Shown: positions 6,420 through 15,328 of the stretch, piece after piece
How the letters are laid out: every line of letters begins with the position of its first letter
How positions within the stretch are numbered: the stretch's first letter is position 1
Assembly: GCA_934180065.1 (NCBI GenBank)
Contig: CAKPRA010000033.1
Coordinates: 1 to 19,608, forward strand
DNA: 19,608 nt
DNA from: an uncultured Clostridia bacterium
GTDB lineage: Bacteria; Bacillota; Clostridia; TANB77; CAG-508
Direction: 5' to 3'
The notes under the pieces: model-generated
What the model saw: only the letters and a program-made list of their open reading frames with translations
What the model was told of the DNA's origin: nothing
Database searches by the model: none
Made by a program: the position numbers and the translations under genes

Positions 6420-7694
6420 TTAATCATACCACTCAAGTTCCCAGCCACAAATGTTTACTGTATCACCATCTTGCACTCCAGCTTTTTTTAACTTTTCATT
6501 TACACCTAAACTATCTAAGCATTTTTGGAAATAATACATTGATTCATTATCATTAAGATTTACTCTTCCCATAACTCTTTCAACTGCAGGACCATCAACA
6601 TAAATAATTCCATCTTTTCTTGTTATAGAAAATCCTTCTTTTTGCTCTTCTAATGTATAAACCTTCTTTTCTGCATATTCAAACAAATCTTCTTTAGGAA
6701 GCTCTTTTAATACTTCAGTTACTCTTTTTAATAAATCTGAAATTCCTTCCCCTGTTGCAGCTGATATTTTATATATCTCCATATTCTGCTCTTTAGCTAA
6801 TTTCTCTAAGTCTGAAAATAAAGATTCATCTTGCATTGCATCGATCTTATTTGCAACTATAATTTGTTTTCTTTTACTCAATTTTTCACTATATTTTTTC
6901 AATTCATCATTAATTATTTTAAAATCGCTTACTGGATTTCTACCTTCTATTCCAGATACATCAATCACATGTAATAACAATCTGGTTCTTTCAATATGTC
7001 TTAAAAATTGAAGACCCAAACCTGTTCCATCACTAGCACCTTCAATAATTCCCGGTATATCTGCAATAACAAAACTATCACCATACTCACTTTTTACAAC
7101 TCCTAAATTAGGCTCTAAAGTTGTAAAATGATAATCTGCTATTTTGGGAGTTGCAGATGTTGTTCTTGACAAAAATGTTGATTTTCCGACATTTGGAAAG
7201 CCAATAAGTCCAACGTCAGCCAATAATTTTAGCTCTAAAATAACTTCTTTTTCCATTCCTTTTTCACCATCTTGAGAAAAATGTGGAGCTTGTCTTGTAG
7301 ATGTTGCAAAATGACTATTTCCCTTTCCACCTCTTCCTCCAGGTAGAATTAATTCTGTTTGTCCTTTTTCTGATAAATCTGCAATCACACGTCCTGTTTC
7401 AACATCTTTAATTATTGTTCCTTGTGGTACTTTTACATATAAATCTTCTCCACTTTTTCCGTATCTTCTGGCTCCTTCTCCATTTTTACCATTTTCAGCT
7501 TTGAATTTCTTTTTAAATCTAAAATCTACTAATGTATTGGAATCTGGATCAACTGTGAAATAAATACTTCCACCTCTTCCTCCATCTCCACCATCTGGAC
7601 CTCCAGCAGCAACATATTTTTCTCTTCTAAAAGAAACTGCTCCATTACCACCATCTCCAGATTTAATTATAATCTTTGCATAATCTGTGAACAT
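6420..7694 (-). CDS. obg: Obg-family GTPase
   Basis: A 424-residue Obg/CgtA, the essential GTPase for late 50S ribosome assembly and stress (ppGpp) signalling. The glycine-rich Obg fold covers residues 1-158 (KSGDGGNGAVSFRREK). The G domain follows with P-loop GFPNVGKST (165-173), switch-region DIPG (212-215), NKID (282-285) and SAA. The C-terminal OCT domain (about 345-424) has the EGFSITRKDGIIYVDG pattern typical of Gram-positive members. Length and all motifs are normal. GTAGGAAAAAG precedes the ATG. The stop lies next to the lexA promoter; no strong terminator is seen in between, so some read-through into lexA is possible. Confidence 0.97.
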   Translation of the reverse strand: MFTDYAKIIIKSGDGGNGAVSFRREKYVAAGGPDGGDGGRGGSIYFTVDPDSNTLVDFRFKKKFKAENGKNGEGARRYGKSGEDLYVKVPQGTIIKDVETGRVIADLSEKGQTELILPGGRGGKGNSHFATSTRQAPHFSQDGEKGMEKEVILELKLLADVGLIGFPNVGKSTFLSRTTSATPKIADYHFTTLEPNLGVVKSEYGDSFVIADIPGIIEGASDGTGLGLQFLRHIERTRLLLHVIDVSGIEGRNPVSDFKIINDELKKYSEKLSKRKQIIVANKIDAMQDESLFSDLEKLAKEQNMEIYKISAATGEGISDLLKRVTEVLKELPKEDLFEYAEKKVYTLEEQKEGFSITRKDGIIYVDGPAVERVMGRVNLNDNESMYYFQKCLDSLGVNEKLKKAGVQDGDTVNICGWELEWYD

Positions 7695-7724
7695 TCTTTT
7701 TCCTACTTTCTATATAAAATCATA

Positions 7725-7765
7725 GAAACGTTAATCAAATTTCAAGTAATTCGATTATGCGTTTC
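7725..7765 (-). terminator. Weak inverted repeat between trpS and obg
   Basis: GAAACG with CGTTTC and TAATC with GATTA make an interrupted stem with a long loop. It is downstream of trpS and upstream of the obg SD. No proper U-tract follows, so it may be a weak terminator or a leader hairpin. Confidence 0.3.
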
Positions 7766-7774
7766 AAATATATA

Positions 7775-8788
7775 TTATTCAAAATAATCTAACATCATCG
7801 CTTTTTTAACTTTTTTCATAACTTCTTGAGCTGTTTTTTGTGCTTTTTTAGTTCCTTCAACCAAAATTTTATCCACAATTTCAGGATGAGCTTCATAGTA
7901 AGCTCTTCGCTCTTTTATTGGAGCTAACGTATCACAAACATTTTTTGATAATTGCTTTTTACAAGCAACACAACCCCTTAATCCTTCTTTACATTCTGAG
8001 AAAACTGTATTAACATCTTCAGGATTTGTAAATAATTTATGATAATATGCAACCATACATATATCTGGATTTCCTTTATCATCTTTTTTAATTCTTCCTG
8101 GATCTGTTACTGCACTCATTACCTTTTTATTAATATCTTCATCAGAATCAGATAAATAAATAGCATTTCCGAGTGATTTGCCCATCTTTTCATTTCCATC
8201 TAACCCTTTAATTCTTTTTCCCTCTGATAATATAATTTCAGGCTCTTTTAGGACTTCTCCATATATAGAGTTGAATTTTCTTACTATTTCTCTACATTGC
8301 TCAATTAAAGGCTCTTGATCCTCTCCTGCTGGAACAACTTCTCCTGCTAATGCTGTTATATCAGCAGCTTGACTAACTGGATATCCCAAAAATCCATATG
8401 TTACACTTTCACCAAATAAATCTCTTTTTTGTGCAATTTCAGTTTTAACTGTTGGATTTCTTTGAAGTCTTGCTATTGTTACCAAGTTAGAATAATAAAC
8501 TGTAAGCTCTGCAACTTCCGGTATCATTGATTGTATATATATAGTTGTTTTTTCGGGATCAATTCCACAAGCTAAATAGTCCATCGCAAGCTCTCTTACG
8601 TTTTTTCTTACCTTTTCAGGATTATTAAAATTATCAGTTAAAGCTTGAACATCAGCTATTAGAATATATGGATCATAATCTCCCGAATTTTGTAATTCCA
8701 CTCTTTTCTTCAAAGAGCCAAAATAATGCCCTATATGTAATTTTCCTGTTGGTCTATCACCTGTTACTATACGTTTTTTATTTTTCAT
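7775..8788 (-). CDS. trpS: Tryptophanyl-tRNA synthetase
   Basis: A class I aminoacyl-tRNA synthetase that charges tRNA-Trp in the cytosol. From the ATG at 8788 it is 337 residues, normal for bacterial TrpRS. The HIGH signature is KLHIGHYFGS (residues 16-25) and the KMSKS loop is EKMGKSLGN (about 200-208). TGDRPTGKLHIGH and the AIDP-like tail are typical. A longer frame exists from an ATG at 8803, but that ATG is part of the SD itself (ATGGAGGAATTTTAT), so MKNKKRIVTGD is the true start. The leader contains a short SD-led frame with one Trp codon and has its own promoter, which suggests Trp-responsive control. No T-box motif was seen. Confidence 0.95.
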   Translation of the reverse strand: MKNKKRIVTGDRPTGKLHIGHYFGSLKKRVELQNSGDYDPYILIADVQALTDNFNNPEKVRKNVRELAMDYLACGIDPEKTTIYIQSMIPEVAELTVYYSNLVTIARLQRNPTVKTEIAQKRDLFGESVTYGFLGYPVSQAADITALAGEVVPAGEDQEPLIEQCREIVRKFNSIYGEVLKEPEIILSEGKRIKGLDGNEKMGKSLGNAIYLSDSDEDINKKVMSAVTDPGRIKKDDKGNPDICMVAYYHKLFTNPEDVNTVFSECKEGLRGCVACKKQLSKNVCDTLAPIKERRAYYEAHPEIVDKILVEGTKKAQKTAQEVMKKVKKAMMLDYFE

Positions 8789-8807
8789 ATAAAATTCCTC
8801 CATTTTT

Positions 8808-8876
8808 CTAATTTATTTTATTAAAAAAACTTAGGCACCATCGGTTTCCAATCATATTATTTTTAATTATTTTCAT
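8808..8876 (-). CDS. Candidate Trp-containing leader peptide of trpS (22 aa)
   Basis: A 22-codon frame opens with AAGGAG seven bases before its ATG and stops 19 bases before the trpS start. It begins MKIIKNN and contains GNRWCLSFF, with a single Trp codon at position 13 (8840-8838). The promoter lies about 25 bases upstream, so the frame occupies nearly the whole trpS leader. The region around the Trp codon (CCGATGGTGCC) is the only GC-rich patch in the gap. It lies in a small foldable segment (GG..ACC..GGT..CC) followed by seven T residues. Attenuation or stalling control is an inference; coincidence is possible for so short a frame. Confidence 0.45.
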   Translation of the reverse strand: MKIIKNNMIGNRWCLSFFNKIN

Positions 8877-8907
8877 ATGCACTCCTTTTTATTAACAATT
8901 ACTACTT

Positions 8908-8936
8908 ATTATACTGTAAAACTAACATTATTTCAA
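8908..8936 (-). promoter_or_regulatory. trpS promoter
   Basis: -35 TTGAAA (8936-8931), 17-nt spacer and a perfect -10 TATAAT (8913-8908) on the minus strand. The start of transcription would be near 8901, giving a leader of about 110 bases. Confidence 0.75.
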
Positions 8937-9060
8937 GTTTTTCCACTAATACTTTTGAACTTTTTTGTTATAACTAAAAATGTATTTATTATTTTGTTCA
9001 ATTTCTAATATAAAACACATTTAAAATACTACTTAATTTATAACTCAAAAGTTACGAATA
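8937..9060. other. Divergent intergenic gap
   Basis: AT-rich spacer between the divergent trpS and U32-peptidase promoters. I see no gene or marked structure in it. Confidence 0.4.
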
Positions 9061-9090
9061 TTGACAAAATCATTTACATTATTACATAAT
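9061..9090 (+). promoter_or_regulatory. Promoter of the U32 peptidase operon
   Basis: A perfect -35 TTGACA (9061-9066), 18-nt spacer and -10 CATAAT (9085-9090). The ribosome site GTAAGGAG follows about 35 bases later. Confidence 0.6.
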
Positions 9091-9137
9091 TTATGATATA
9101 TTTTTAGCAGTAAATTAAATTATGTAAGGAGATTAAA

Positions 9138-11555
9138 ATGAATAACTATGTTGAATTACTTTCACCAGTTGGTGATTTCGAATGTTTAAAAGCTGCTGTT
9201 CAAAATGGTGCTGATAGTGTTTATTTTGGTGCAGATTCATTAAGTGCTAGAGCTTCTGCAACAAACTTTTCTTTAGAAAATTTACCTGATGCAATTAATT
9301 ACGCAAAATTAAGAAATGTAAAAACACATTTAACATTAAATACTCTTATAAAAAATAATGAAATGAATGAAGCTATCAATATAGCCCAAATTGCATATGA
9401 AGCTGGAATTGATGCAATAATTGTTCAAGATCTTGGTTTAGCTAAATATCTTATAGATAATTTTCCTGATTTGCCAATTCATGCAAGTACACAAATGACA
9501 ATATATAACTTAGAAGGGGCTCTTTTAGCAGAAAAATTAGGATTTTCAAGAGCTGTCTTATCTAGAGAGCTTTCAATATCTGAAATAGAGCATATTTGTA
9601 AGAATTGCAATATTGAAATTGAAACTTTTATACATGGTGCTCTTTGTATTTCCTATTCTGGGCAATGCTTACTTTCAAGCGCAATTGGTGGAAGATCTGG
9701 TAATAGAGGAAAATGTGCCGGACCTTGCAGATTACCATATTCCTTAATAAAATCAGATTCTATATCAAAAGAAGAAATAGATTCTGGATATTTACTTAGC
9801 ACAAAAGATGTTTGTGAACTAGAGCTTATTCCTGCTCTTATTAAAGCTGGTGTAAAATGTTTTAAAATTGAAGGTAGAATGAAAACTCCAGAATATGTTG
9901 CAATTGTCACAAAAGTCTACAGAAAGTACATTGATTTAGCCCTATCAAATACTCCTTATTTAATTGATTATTCAGATCAAAAAGCTTTAATGCAAGTTTT
10001 TAACAGAGGCGGATTTTCCACAGGTCATTTAGCTGATGAATATAATACAGATTTAGTATATCCTAAAAAGCCAAATAACATGGGATTATATTTGGGTAAA
10101 GTACAAAAGTTCAATCCAGAAAAAGGTCATATAACTCTATCAGCTAAAGAAACTCTTTCTATTGGAGATACTATTAGTTTAGAAAATGAAACTGGAACAT
10201 ATACAATATCAGAGCTAATGCTTGGAAACAGCAATATAGAGGAATCTTCCCCATTTCAACCTGTTACAATTGGTAGAATGAAAGGAAATATTAATATTGG
10301 TGATAAAGTTTATAAAATGTCAAATAAAGAATTAACAAGAATAACATTAGATGCTTTAAACAAAGAAAATAAAAAAATTTGTTTTGACTGTTTTTTAAGA
10401 ATAAAAGAAAATCAACCTATAACCATGTCTATTGCTAGTACCACTGATGATCCAGATGATATATATAGTAATATCTTTTTTACAATTTCATCAGAAGTAA
10501 AACCTGTAAAAGCAATAAATGCTCCTATTACAGAAGAGCGTGTAATCAGTCAAATTTCGAAAACAAAAAATACTCCATTTTTATTTGAACATATTCAACT
10601 AGAAATGGATGACAATATATTTATTCCATCAATTGGATGTTTAAATGAACTTAGAAGAACAGCTATTGAAAAAATTGAAACAGTGGCAGAAAATAGATAT
10701 TCAAGAGAGCTATCACACAATTTAGCCCCTATTGCTTTAGAAAATTCTAATATTCTAAAAAAGAAAAATAAAAAAAATGTTTCTATTTTGCTAAATAATT
10801 TTAATAAATATTTTGATTACAATCTATTGGAAAAAGTTGATAGAATATATATACCTTTCAAATATTTTATTGATGAAGGTTATAAAGATTCAATTAAATT
10901 ATTAATAAAAAAATCAGATGTATATATTTATATGCCTACTATTTCAAAGGGCTTTATGAATTATAACTATGAAAAAATATTATCAGAATTTTCAAAAATA
11001 AAGGGATTTGTAATATCAAATATTTCACATTTAAATTTATTAGAAAAGTATGGTAATAAATATGAATTTATAGCTAATTATACATTAAATATTTTTAATG
11101 ATTTAACTTTAAAAGAGCTTTCAAAATTTGGAATAAAATTGTTTACAATTTCTCCAGAATTGAATAAAACTACAATAAATAATATTTCTAATAATTATGA
11201 TATTGAACTAATTTCATATGGTAATTTACCTTTAATGAATATGAACTATTGCTTACTCGGTAAATCAAATAAATGTTATTTGAAATGTTCAAAACATTGT
11301 AAAGATTATGCTAATTATTATTTAAAAGATCGTCTTGGATTTAATTTTAAAGTTCAAACTGAAAATGGCATAACAACAATGTTCAATTCAAAAATAACAA
11401 GTATCGAAACCAATGATATTAATGTATCTTCAATTAGATTAGATTTTTTAGATGAGTCTTTATCTGAAATAAACAACATTATAAAAACTCATAAAAATGG
11501 TGATAAATTAGAAGGTGAAATTTATACAAATGGAAATATTAATAAGGAAATATAA
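9138..11555 (+). CDS. U32-family peptidase / RlhA-like RNA hydroxylation protein
   Basis: An 805-residue member of the U32 family, historically called collagenase-like peptidases. Relatives TrhP and RlhA are needed to hydroxylate tRNA U34 and 23S rRNA C2501, using prephenate and an iron-sulfur cluster. The N-terminal barrel starts ELLSPVGDFECLKAAVQNGAD. The family signature is ETFIHGALCISYSGQC (162-177), followed by GNRGKCAGPCRLPY, giving conserved Cys170, 177, 193 and 197. GRMKTPEYV (246-254) is also conserved. The second half contains a DUF3656/collagenase-like region, and a late Cys cluster (NKCYLKCSKHCKDY) lies near the end, so this is the long RlhA-like type. Whether it acts on RNA or protein is not decided by sequence. 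AAGGAG precedes the ATG. It is followed 21 bases later by a pseudouridine synthase, which supports an RNA-modification role. Confidence 0.88.
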   Translation: MNNYVELLSPVGDFECLKAAVQNGADSVYFGADSLSARASATNFSLENLPDAINYAKLRNVKTHLTLNTLIKNNEMNEAINIAQIAYEAGIDAIIVQDLGLAKYLIDNFPDLPIHASTQMTIYNLEGALLAEKLGFSRAVLSRELSISEIEHICKNCNIEIETFIHGALCISYSGQCLLSSAIGGRSGNRGKCAGPCRLPYSLIKSDSISKEEIDSGYLLSTKDVCELELIPALIKAGVKCFKIEGRMKTPEYVAIVTKVYRKYIDLALSNTPYLIDYSDQKALMQVFNRGGFSTGHLADEYNTDLVYPKKPNNMGLYLGKVQKFNPEKGHITLSAKETLSIGDTISLENETGTYTISELMLGNSNIEESSPFQPVTIGRMKGNINIGDKVYKMSNKELTRITLDALNKENKKICFDCFLRIKENQPITMSIASTTDDPDDIYSNIFFTISSEVKPVKAINAPITEERVISQISKTKNTPFLFEHIQLEMDDNIFIPSIGCLNELRRTAIEKIETVAENRYSRELSHNLAPIALENSNILKKKNKKNVSILLNNFNKYFDYNLLEKVDRIYIPFKYFIDEGYKDSIKLLIKKSDVYIYMPTISKGFMNYNYEKILSEFSKIKGFVISNISHLNLLEKYGNKYEFIANYTLNIFNDLTLKELSKFGIKLFTISPELNKTTINNISNNYDIELISYGNLPLMNMNYCLLGKSNKCYLKCSKHCKDYANYYLKDRLGFNFKVQTENGITTMFNSKITSIETNDINVSSIRLDFLDESLSEINNIIKTHKNGDKLEGEIYTNGNINKEI

Positions 11556-11576
11556 AATAGTGAGGAATTAATATTT

Positions 11577-12473
11577 ATGATTTTAAATTATACTATAAAA
11601 AATACTGATAATTTTATTACTGTAAAAGAAGTACTAAAAGCCTATTTTAATATATCCGATAGGCTTTTGTTAAGATTAAAAAATTCAAAAAAAATCTTTC
11701 TAAATAATTTACCAACATATGTTTCAAAACAAGTTAATGCTAATGATACAGTTACTATAATTATTGATTTTATTGAAGAAAGTCCTAATATTGTTCCTAC
11801 AAAAATAAATTTGAATATTATATATGAAGATGATTGTTATTTAATAATTAACAAGCCTCCTCATATTCCTGTTCACCCTTCAATTCTTCATTATGATAAT
11901 AGTTTATCAAATGGTGTAAAATATTATTTTGATTCAATTGGATTAAAAAGGAAACTTAGACCTGTGAATAGATTAGATAAAGATACATCTGGTTTAGTAA
12001 TATTTGCCAAAAATGAATACATCCAAGAATGTTTAGTACGTCAAATGAAATCCAAAGAATTGAAAAAAACATATATAGCAATTTGTGATGGAACATTTGA
12101 AAAAAAGAAAGATACTATTAATTTGCCAATAGCCAGAAAACCAGGAAGTATTATAGAAAGGTGCATTGACCCATCAGGCGACATTTCTATAACACATTAT
12201 GAAGTTATAGATACATTAAAAAACGTATCTATTGTTAAATGTTTGCTTGAAACTGGTAGAACTCATCAAATAAGAGTTCATTTATCATCCATTAATCACC
12301 CTATTTTAGGAGATTCTTTATATGGAAATAAAAATACAGAAGTTTCTAGACAACTTTTACATGCATATCAGTTAGAATTTTATCATCCGTTGACAAAAAA
12401 GTTAGTAAAATATACAGCTCCAATTCCTGCTGATTTTCTACCTTATTTCAAACTTGAAAGCAAACTGTTATAA
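11577..12473 (+). CDS. RluA/RluD-family pseudouridine synthase
   Basis: A 298-residue enzyme that isomerises uridine to pseudouridine in rRNA or tRNA. A short N-terminal S4-like RNA-binding segment (about 15-62) precedes the catalytic domain. The active-site motif is RPVNRLDKDTSGLVIFAKN (129-147), with catalytic Asp134. KPPHIPVHPS and the late GRTHQIRVHLSSINHPILGD are the other family blocks. Paralogues RluA, RluC and RluD differ in target, and I cannot tell which site this one modifies. The SD GAGGAATTAAT overlaps the gap after the U32 gene, with which it is probably co-transcribed. The operon ends at the terminator at 12521. Confidence 0.93.
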   Translation: MILNYTIKNTDNFITVKEVLKAYFNISDRLLLRLKNSKKIFLNNLPTYVSKQVNANDTVTIIIDFIEESPNIVPTKINLNIIYEDDCYLIINKPPHIPVHPSILHYDNSLSNGVKYYFDSIGLKRKLRPVNRLDKDTSGLVIFAKNEYIQECLVRQMKSKELKKTYIAICDGTFEKKKDTINLPIARKPGSIIERCIDPSGDISITHYEVIDTLKNVSIVKCLLETGRTHQIRVHLSSINHPILGDSLYGNKNTEVSRQLLHAYQLEFYHPLTKKLVKYTAPIPADFLPYFKLESKLL

Positions 12474-12520
12474 TTCTCACAAACAATTATTAATAATTAT
12501 AAATCTATGAATATTTAAAG

Positions 12521-12557
12521 AGGATTATAAAAACATTTTTATAATCCTATTTTTTTA
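12521..12557. terminator. Bidirectional terminator between convergent genes
   Basis: AGGATTATAAAAA and its complement form a 13-bp stem with a 2-base spacer, followed on the plus strand by ATTTTTTTATT. On the minus strand it directly follows the copA stop codon. It serves the pseudouridine synthase and copA, which converge here. Confidence 0.88.
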
Positions 12558-12776
12558 TTTATTTAAATTTTTTACACCATTCCAAATATAACCAGCTTTT
12601 GTTACTGCATCTTCAAGAGCTTTTTCTTCAATTTCTTTATTTGTTTCTATAACAGCCTTTTTATTTTGTAAGTTTATTTCAACATTATTTACTCCATCAA
12701 TGTGTTCCAACGCATTTTTTACATGATTAGCACAACTTCCACACATCATACCTTCAATATAAACTTCTTTTTTCAT
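12555..12776 (-). CDS. Candidate CopZ-like chaperone from an internal start in copA
   Basis: An in-frame ATG (Met809 of CopA) is preceded by AGGAGG with seven bases of spacing, a better ribosome site than copA's own. Translation from it gives 73 residues starting MKKEVYIEGMMCGSCANH, the usual length of a CopZ copper chaperone. The CxxC copper site and the closing AGY motif are complete. CopZ hands Cu(I) to CopA in Bacillota. The frame runs through from CopA without a stop, so the gene may have arisen by loss of the copA stop codon before a once separate copZ. E. coli makes a chaperone from copA by frameshifting; here a second start would do it. Function as a separate protein is inferred. Confidence 0.5.
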   Translation of the reverse strand: MKKEVYIEGMMCGSCANHVKNALEHIDGVNNVEINLQNKKAVIETNKEIEEKALEDAVTKAGYIWNGVKNLNK

Positions 12777-15200
12777 AATAGCTCCTCCTCTTTCTGATAT
12801 TTCTTGATTAGAAAAACCTTTGTTTATGTCTTTATATTTTGATTTAAACAAACTAAGTCTTAAAGCATTTAACACTACACATATAGAGCTTAAACTCATT
12901 GCTGCTGAACCAATCATTGGATTTAACTTTATTCCATATTTATTATACAAAAATCCACATGCAATTGGTATACATATAGCATTATAAAAAAATGCCCAAA
13001 ATAGATTTTCTTTAATATTAATCATAGTTCTTTTACTTAAATCTATAGTTGTAACTACATCTAATAAATTATTTTTTACTAAAATTATATCAGCTGATTC
13101 AATAGCAATATCTGTACCTGAACCAATTGCAAGTCCTACATCAGCATTTGCCAATGCCGGAGAGTCATTTACCCCATCACCAACAAATGCTATCATATTA
13201 TTTTTATTATGTTTTTTTAATTCAAGTTTTATTTTTTCAACTATTTTTTCTTTTTCTTGTGGTAAAACTTCACTATATACTTCTTCAATTCCCACTTGTT
13301 TTGCGATCTCTTCAGCAACGCTCTTGTTATCTCCTGTAATCATAACAGATTTTATACCTTTGTGTTTTAAAACATCAACCGCCATTTTACTTGTTGGTTT
13401 TATAATATCTGAAACTGCTATAATTCCAATCAGCTCTTTCTCATTTGCAAAATATAAAACTGTTTTTCCTTTGCTTGATAATTCATCTGCCTTTTTTTCA
13501 TAAGCAAATTTATCATAATTATTATTATCCAAAACACTTTCTTTTATAAATTTTTTATTTCCAGCCCAAAATTTATTTTCACCTATTTTTGCACAAATAC
13601 CTTTTCCAACTACAGCTTCGAAATCCTTTACTTCTTTTATTTGAACATTCAATTGTTCAGCTTTTTTTACAATTGCTTCTGCTAATGGATGTTCAGACAT
13701 TTTTTCTAAAGATCCTGCTATACTCAAAAATTCGCTTTCATTCAGCTCAGATACAATGTCTGTTACAATAGGTTTACCTTCTGTTACTGTTCCAGTTTTA
13801 TCAAAAACAACAACTTTCACATCATTCATTTTTTGAAGACTTTCGGCAGATTTTATTAAAATTCCATTTTCAGCACCTTTTCCAGTTCCAACCATTATTG
13901 CAACTGGAGTTGCTAACCCTAAAGCACATGGACATGAAATTACTAATACCGAAACAGCCATTTCTAATGCAAATCCTATGTATTTTCCATTAAATATCCA
14001 TACTAAGAATGTTATAATACATATTAAAATTATAATTGGGACAAACCATGCAGATACTTTATCTGCAATATTTTCTATTGGAGCTTTCGAAGTACTAGCT
14101 TCTTCTACCAATTTTACAATTTGAGAAAGTGTAGTTTCATCTCCAACCTTTGTTGCTTTCATTTTAAAAGTGCCATTTTGATTTATAGTACCTGAAATTA
14201 CCTCATCTGAAACATTTTTTTCAACCGGTATACTTTCTCCTGTAATAGAAGATTGATTAATTGTACTGCTTCCTTCAACAATTATTCCATCAACAGGTAT
14301 ACTTGAGCCCGGTTTTATTAGTAAAATATCGTTTAGCTCTATATCTTCAGAAGGTATTTTTTGCTCTTGACCATTTCTTATAACAATTGCTGTTTTTGGT
14401 GCCAGATTTATAAGTTTTGAAATTGCATTTCCTGTTTTTCCTTTTGATTTTGCTTCTAAGAATTTTCCAACTGTTATCAATGTTAATATTGTTCCAGCTG
14501 ATTCAAAATATATATTTTTACTAAATTTTTCTACAAGTTCAATATTATTTTGTTGATTTCCTATTCCTATACCAAATATTGCAGCTATACCATATGCAGT
14601 TGATGCAAATGCCCCTAAAGCTATTAATGAATCCATATTCGGCGAAAATCGTATTAGACTTTTAAAACCGTTTTTAAAATATGCTCTATTTGTCCATATA
14701 ATTGGAATTAATAATAAAAACTGTACAATTACAAAAGATAACGCATTCTCAGTACCATGAAAATTTTTTATAATAAACTGAGGAACTGGAATTCTAAACC
14801 ATTCATATAACATGTGATGCATGGCTAAATACATTAATGATATCCAAAAAACAACAGATATAATCAACCTACTTTTCATATTCTTAATTATTTTTTCATT
14901 GCTTTCTTGAACCTTATTTTTCATAAATCTACTTTTATTTTTTTGAACATTTTTAGAATCTTGATTAACAGATTCCTGTCCATCATTATCAGTAAAAATA
15001 GCTTTATATCCTGCATTTTCAACAGCTTTTATTATATATTCTTTTTTAATTTTATTTTCATCAATATCTACTGTCATATCATTTGCTAATAAATTAACAT
15101 TTACATTTGTTGTCCCATCTAAATTTTGAACAGCTTTTCTAACATGTGCCTGACAGCTAGCACATGTCATTCCTTGTATATCAAAATGAATTTTCTTCAT
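12555..15200 (-). CDS. copA: Copper-exporting P1B-type ATPase with an extra C-terminal CopZ-like domain
   Basis: An 881-residue membrane ATPase that pumps Cu(I) out of the cell. It has an N-terminal metal-binding HMA domain with MTCASC (11-16), then the TM helices. Later come TGES (320-323, actuator), the CPC metal site (423-425) in SCPCALGLATP, phosphorylation Asp467 in DKTGTVTEG, SEHP (502-505) and hinge GDGVND (674-679). Unusually, after the last TM helix (about 775) the chain continues into a second HMA domain (809-881) with MMCGSC. Inside the gene, AGGAGG stands seven bases before Met809, so that domain may also be made separately. The ATG at 15200 has only a weak upstream SD, and a three-codon SD-led frame (ATG ATT ATT TAG, 15237-15226) precedes it. 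GTTTAT-N9-ATAAAC lies further upstream and could be an operator. Confidence 0.95.
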   Translation of the reverse strand: MKKIHFDIQGMTCASCQAHVRKAVQNLDGTTNVNVNLLANDMTVDIDENKIKKEYIIKAVENAGYKAIFTDNDGQESVNQDSKNVQKNKSRFMKNKVQESNEKIIKNMKSRLIISVVFWISLMYLAMHHMLYEWFRIPVPQFIIKNFHGTENALSFVIVQFLLLIPIIWTNRAYFKNGFKSLIRFSPNMDSLIALGAFASTAYGIAAIFGIGIGNQQNNIELVEKFSKNIYFESAGTILTLITVGKFLEAKSKGKTGNAISKLINLAPKTAIVIRNGQEQKIPSEDIELNDILLIKPGSSIPVDGIIVEGSSTINQSSITGESIPVEKNVSDEVISGTINQNGTFKMKATKVGDETTLSQIVKLVEEASTSKAPIENIADKVSAWFVPIIILICIITFLVWIFNGKYIGFALEMAVSVLVISCPCALGLATPVAIMVGTGKGAENGILIKSAESLQKMNDVKVVVFDKTGTVTEGKPIVTDIVSELNESEFLSIAGSLEKMSEHPLAEAIVKKAEQLNVQIKEVKDFEAVVGKGICAKIGENKFWAGNKKFIKESVLDNNNYDKFAYEKKADELSSKGKTVLYFANEKELIGIIAVSDIIKPTSKMAVDVLKHKGIKSVMITGDNKSVAEEIAKQVGIEEVYSEVLPQEKEKIVEKIKLELKKHNKNNMIAFVGDGVNDSPALANADVGLAIGSGTDIAIESADIILVKNNLLDVVTTIDLSKRTMINIKENLFWAFFYNAICIPIACGFLYNKYGIKLNPMIGSAAMSLSSICVVLNALRLSLFKSKYKDINKGFSNQEISERGGAIMKKEVYIEGMMCGSCANHVKNALEHIDGVNNVEINLQNKKAVIETNKEIEEKALEDAVTKAGYIWNGVKNLNK

Positions 15201-15260
15201 TATATTTTCTTATGATATATTAACACTAAATAATCATAATCTCCTTATAACTATATTTAG

Positions 15261-15281
15261 GTTTATCAAATGCCTATAAAC
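15261..15281. promoter_or_regulatory. Possible operator upstream of copA
   Basis: GTTTAT, nine bases, ATAAAC: an inverted repeat just downstream of a TTGACA (15299-15294, minus strand). It does not resemble the CopY or CsoR operators I know, and the -10 is unclear, so this is weak. Confidence 0.25.
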
Positions 15282-15328
15282 TGTTATTATTATTGTCAAA
15301 AATATAAAAAGTTATTATTAAGTAAAAT

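Noticed and set aside
8788..8803. Five-residue longer start of trpS
   Set aside because: The upstream ATG is inside the SD (ATGGAGGAA) of the next ATG; TrpRS homology begins after the second Met.
8800..8940. T-box riboswitch before trpS
   Set aside because: The leader is only about 110 bases and has no T-box core (GGTGG..ACCACG type) or specifier stem that I can find.
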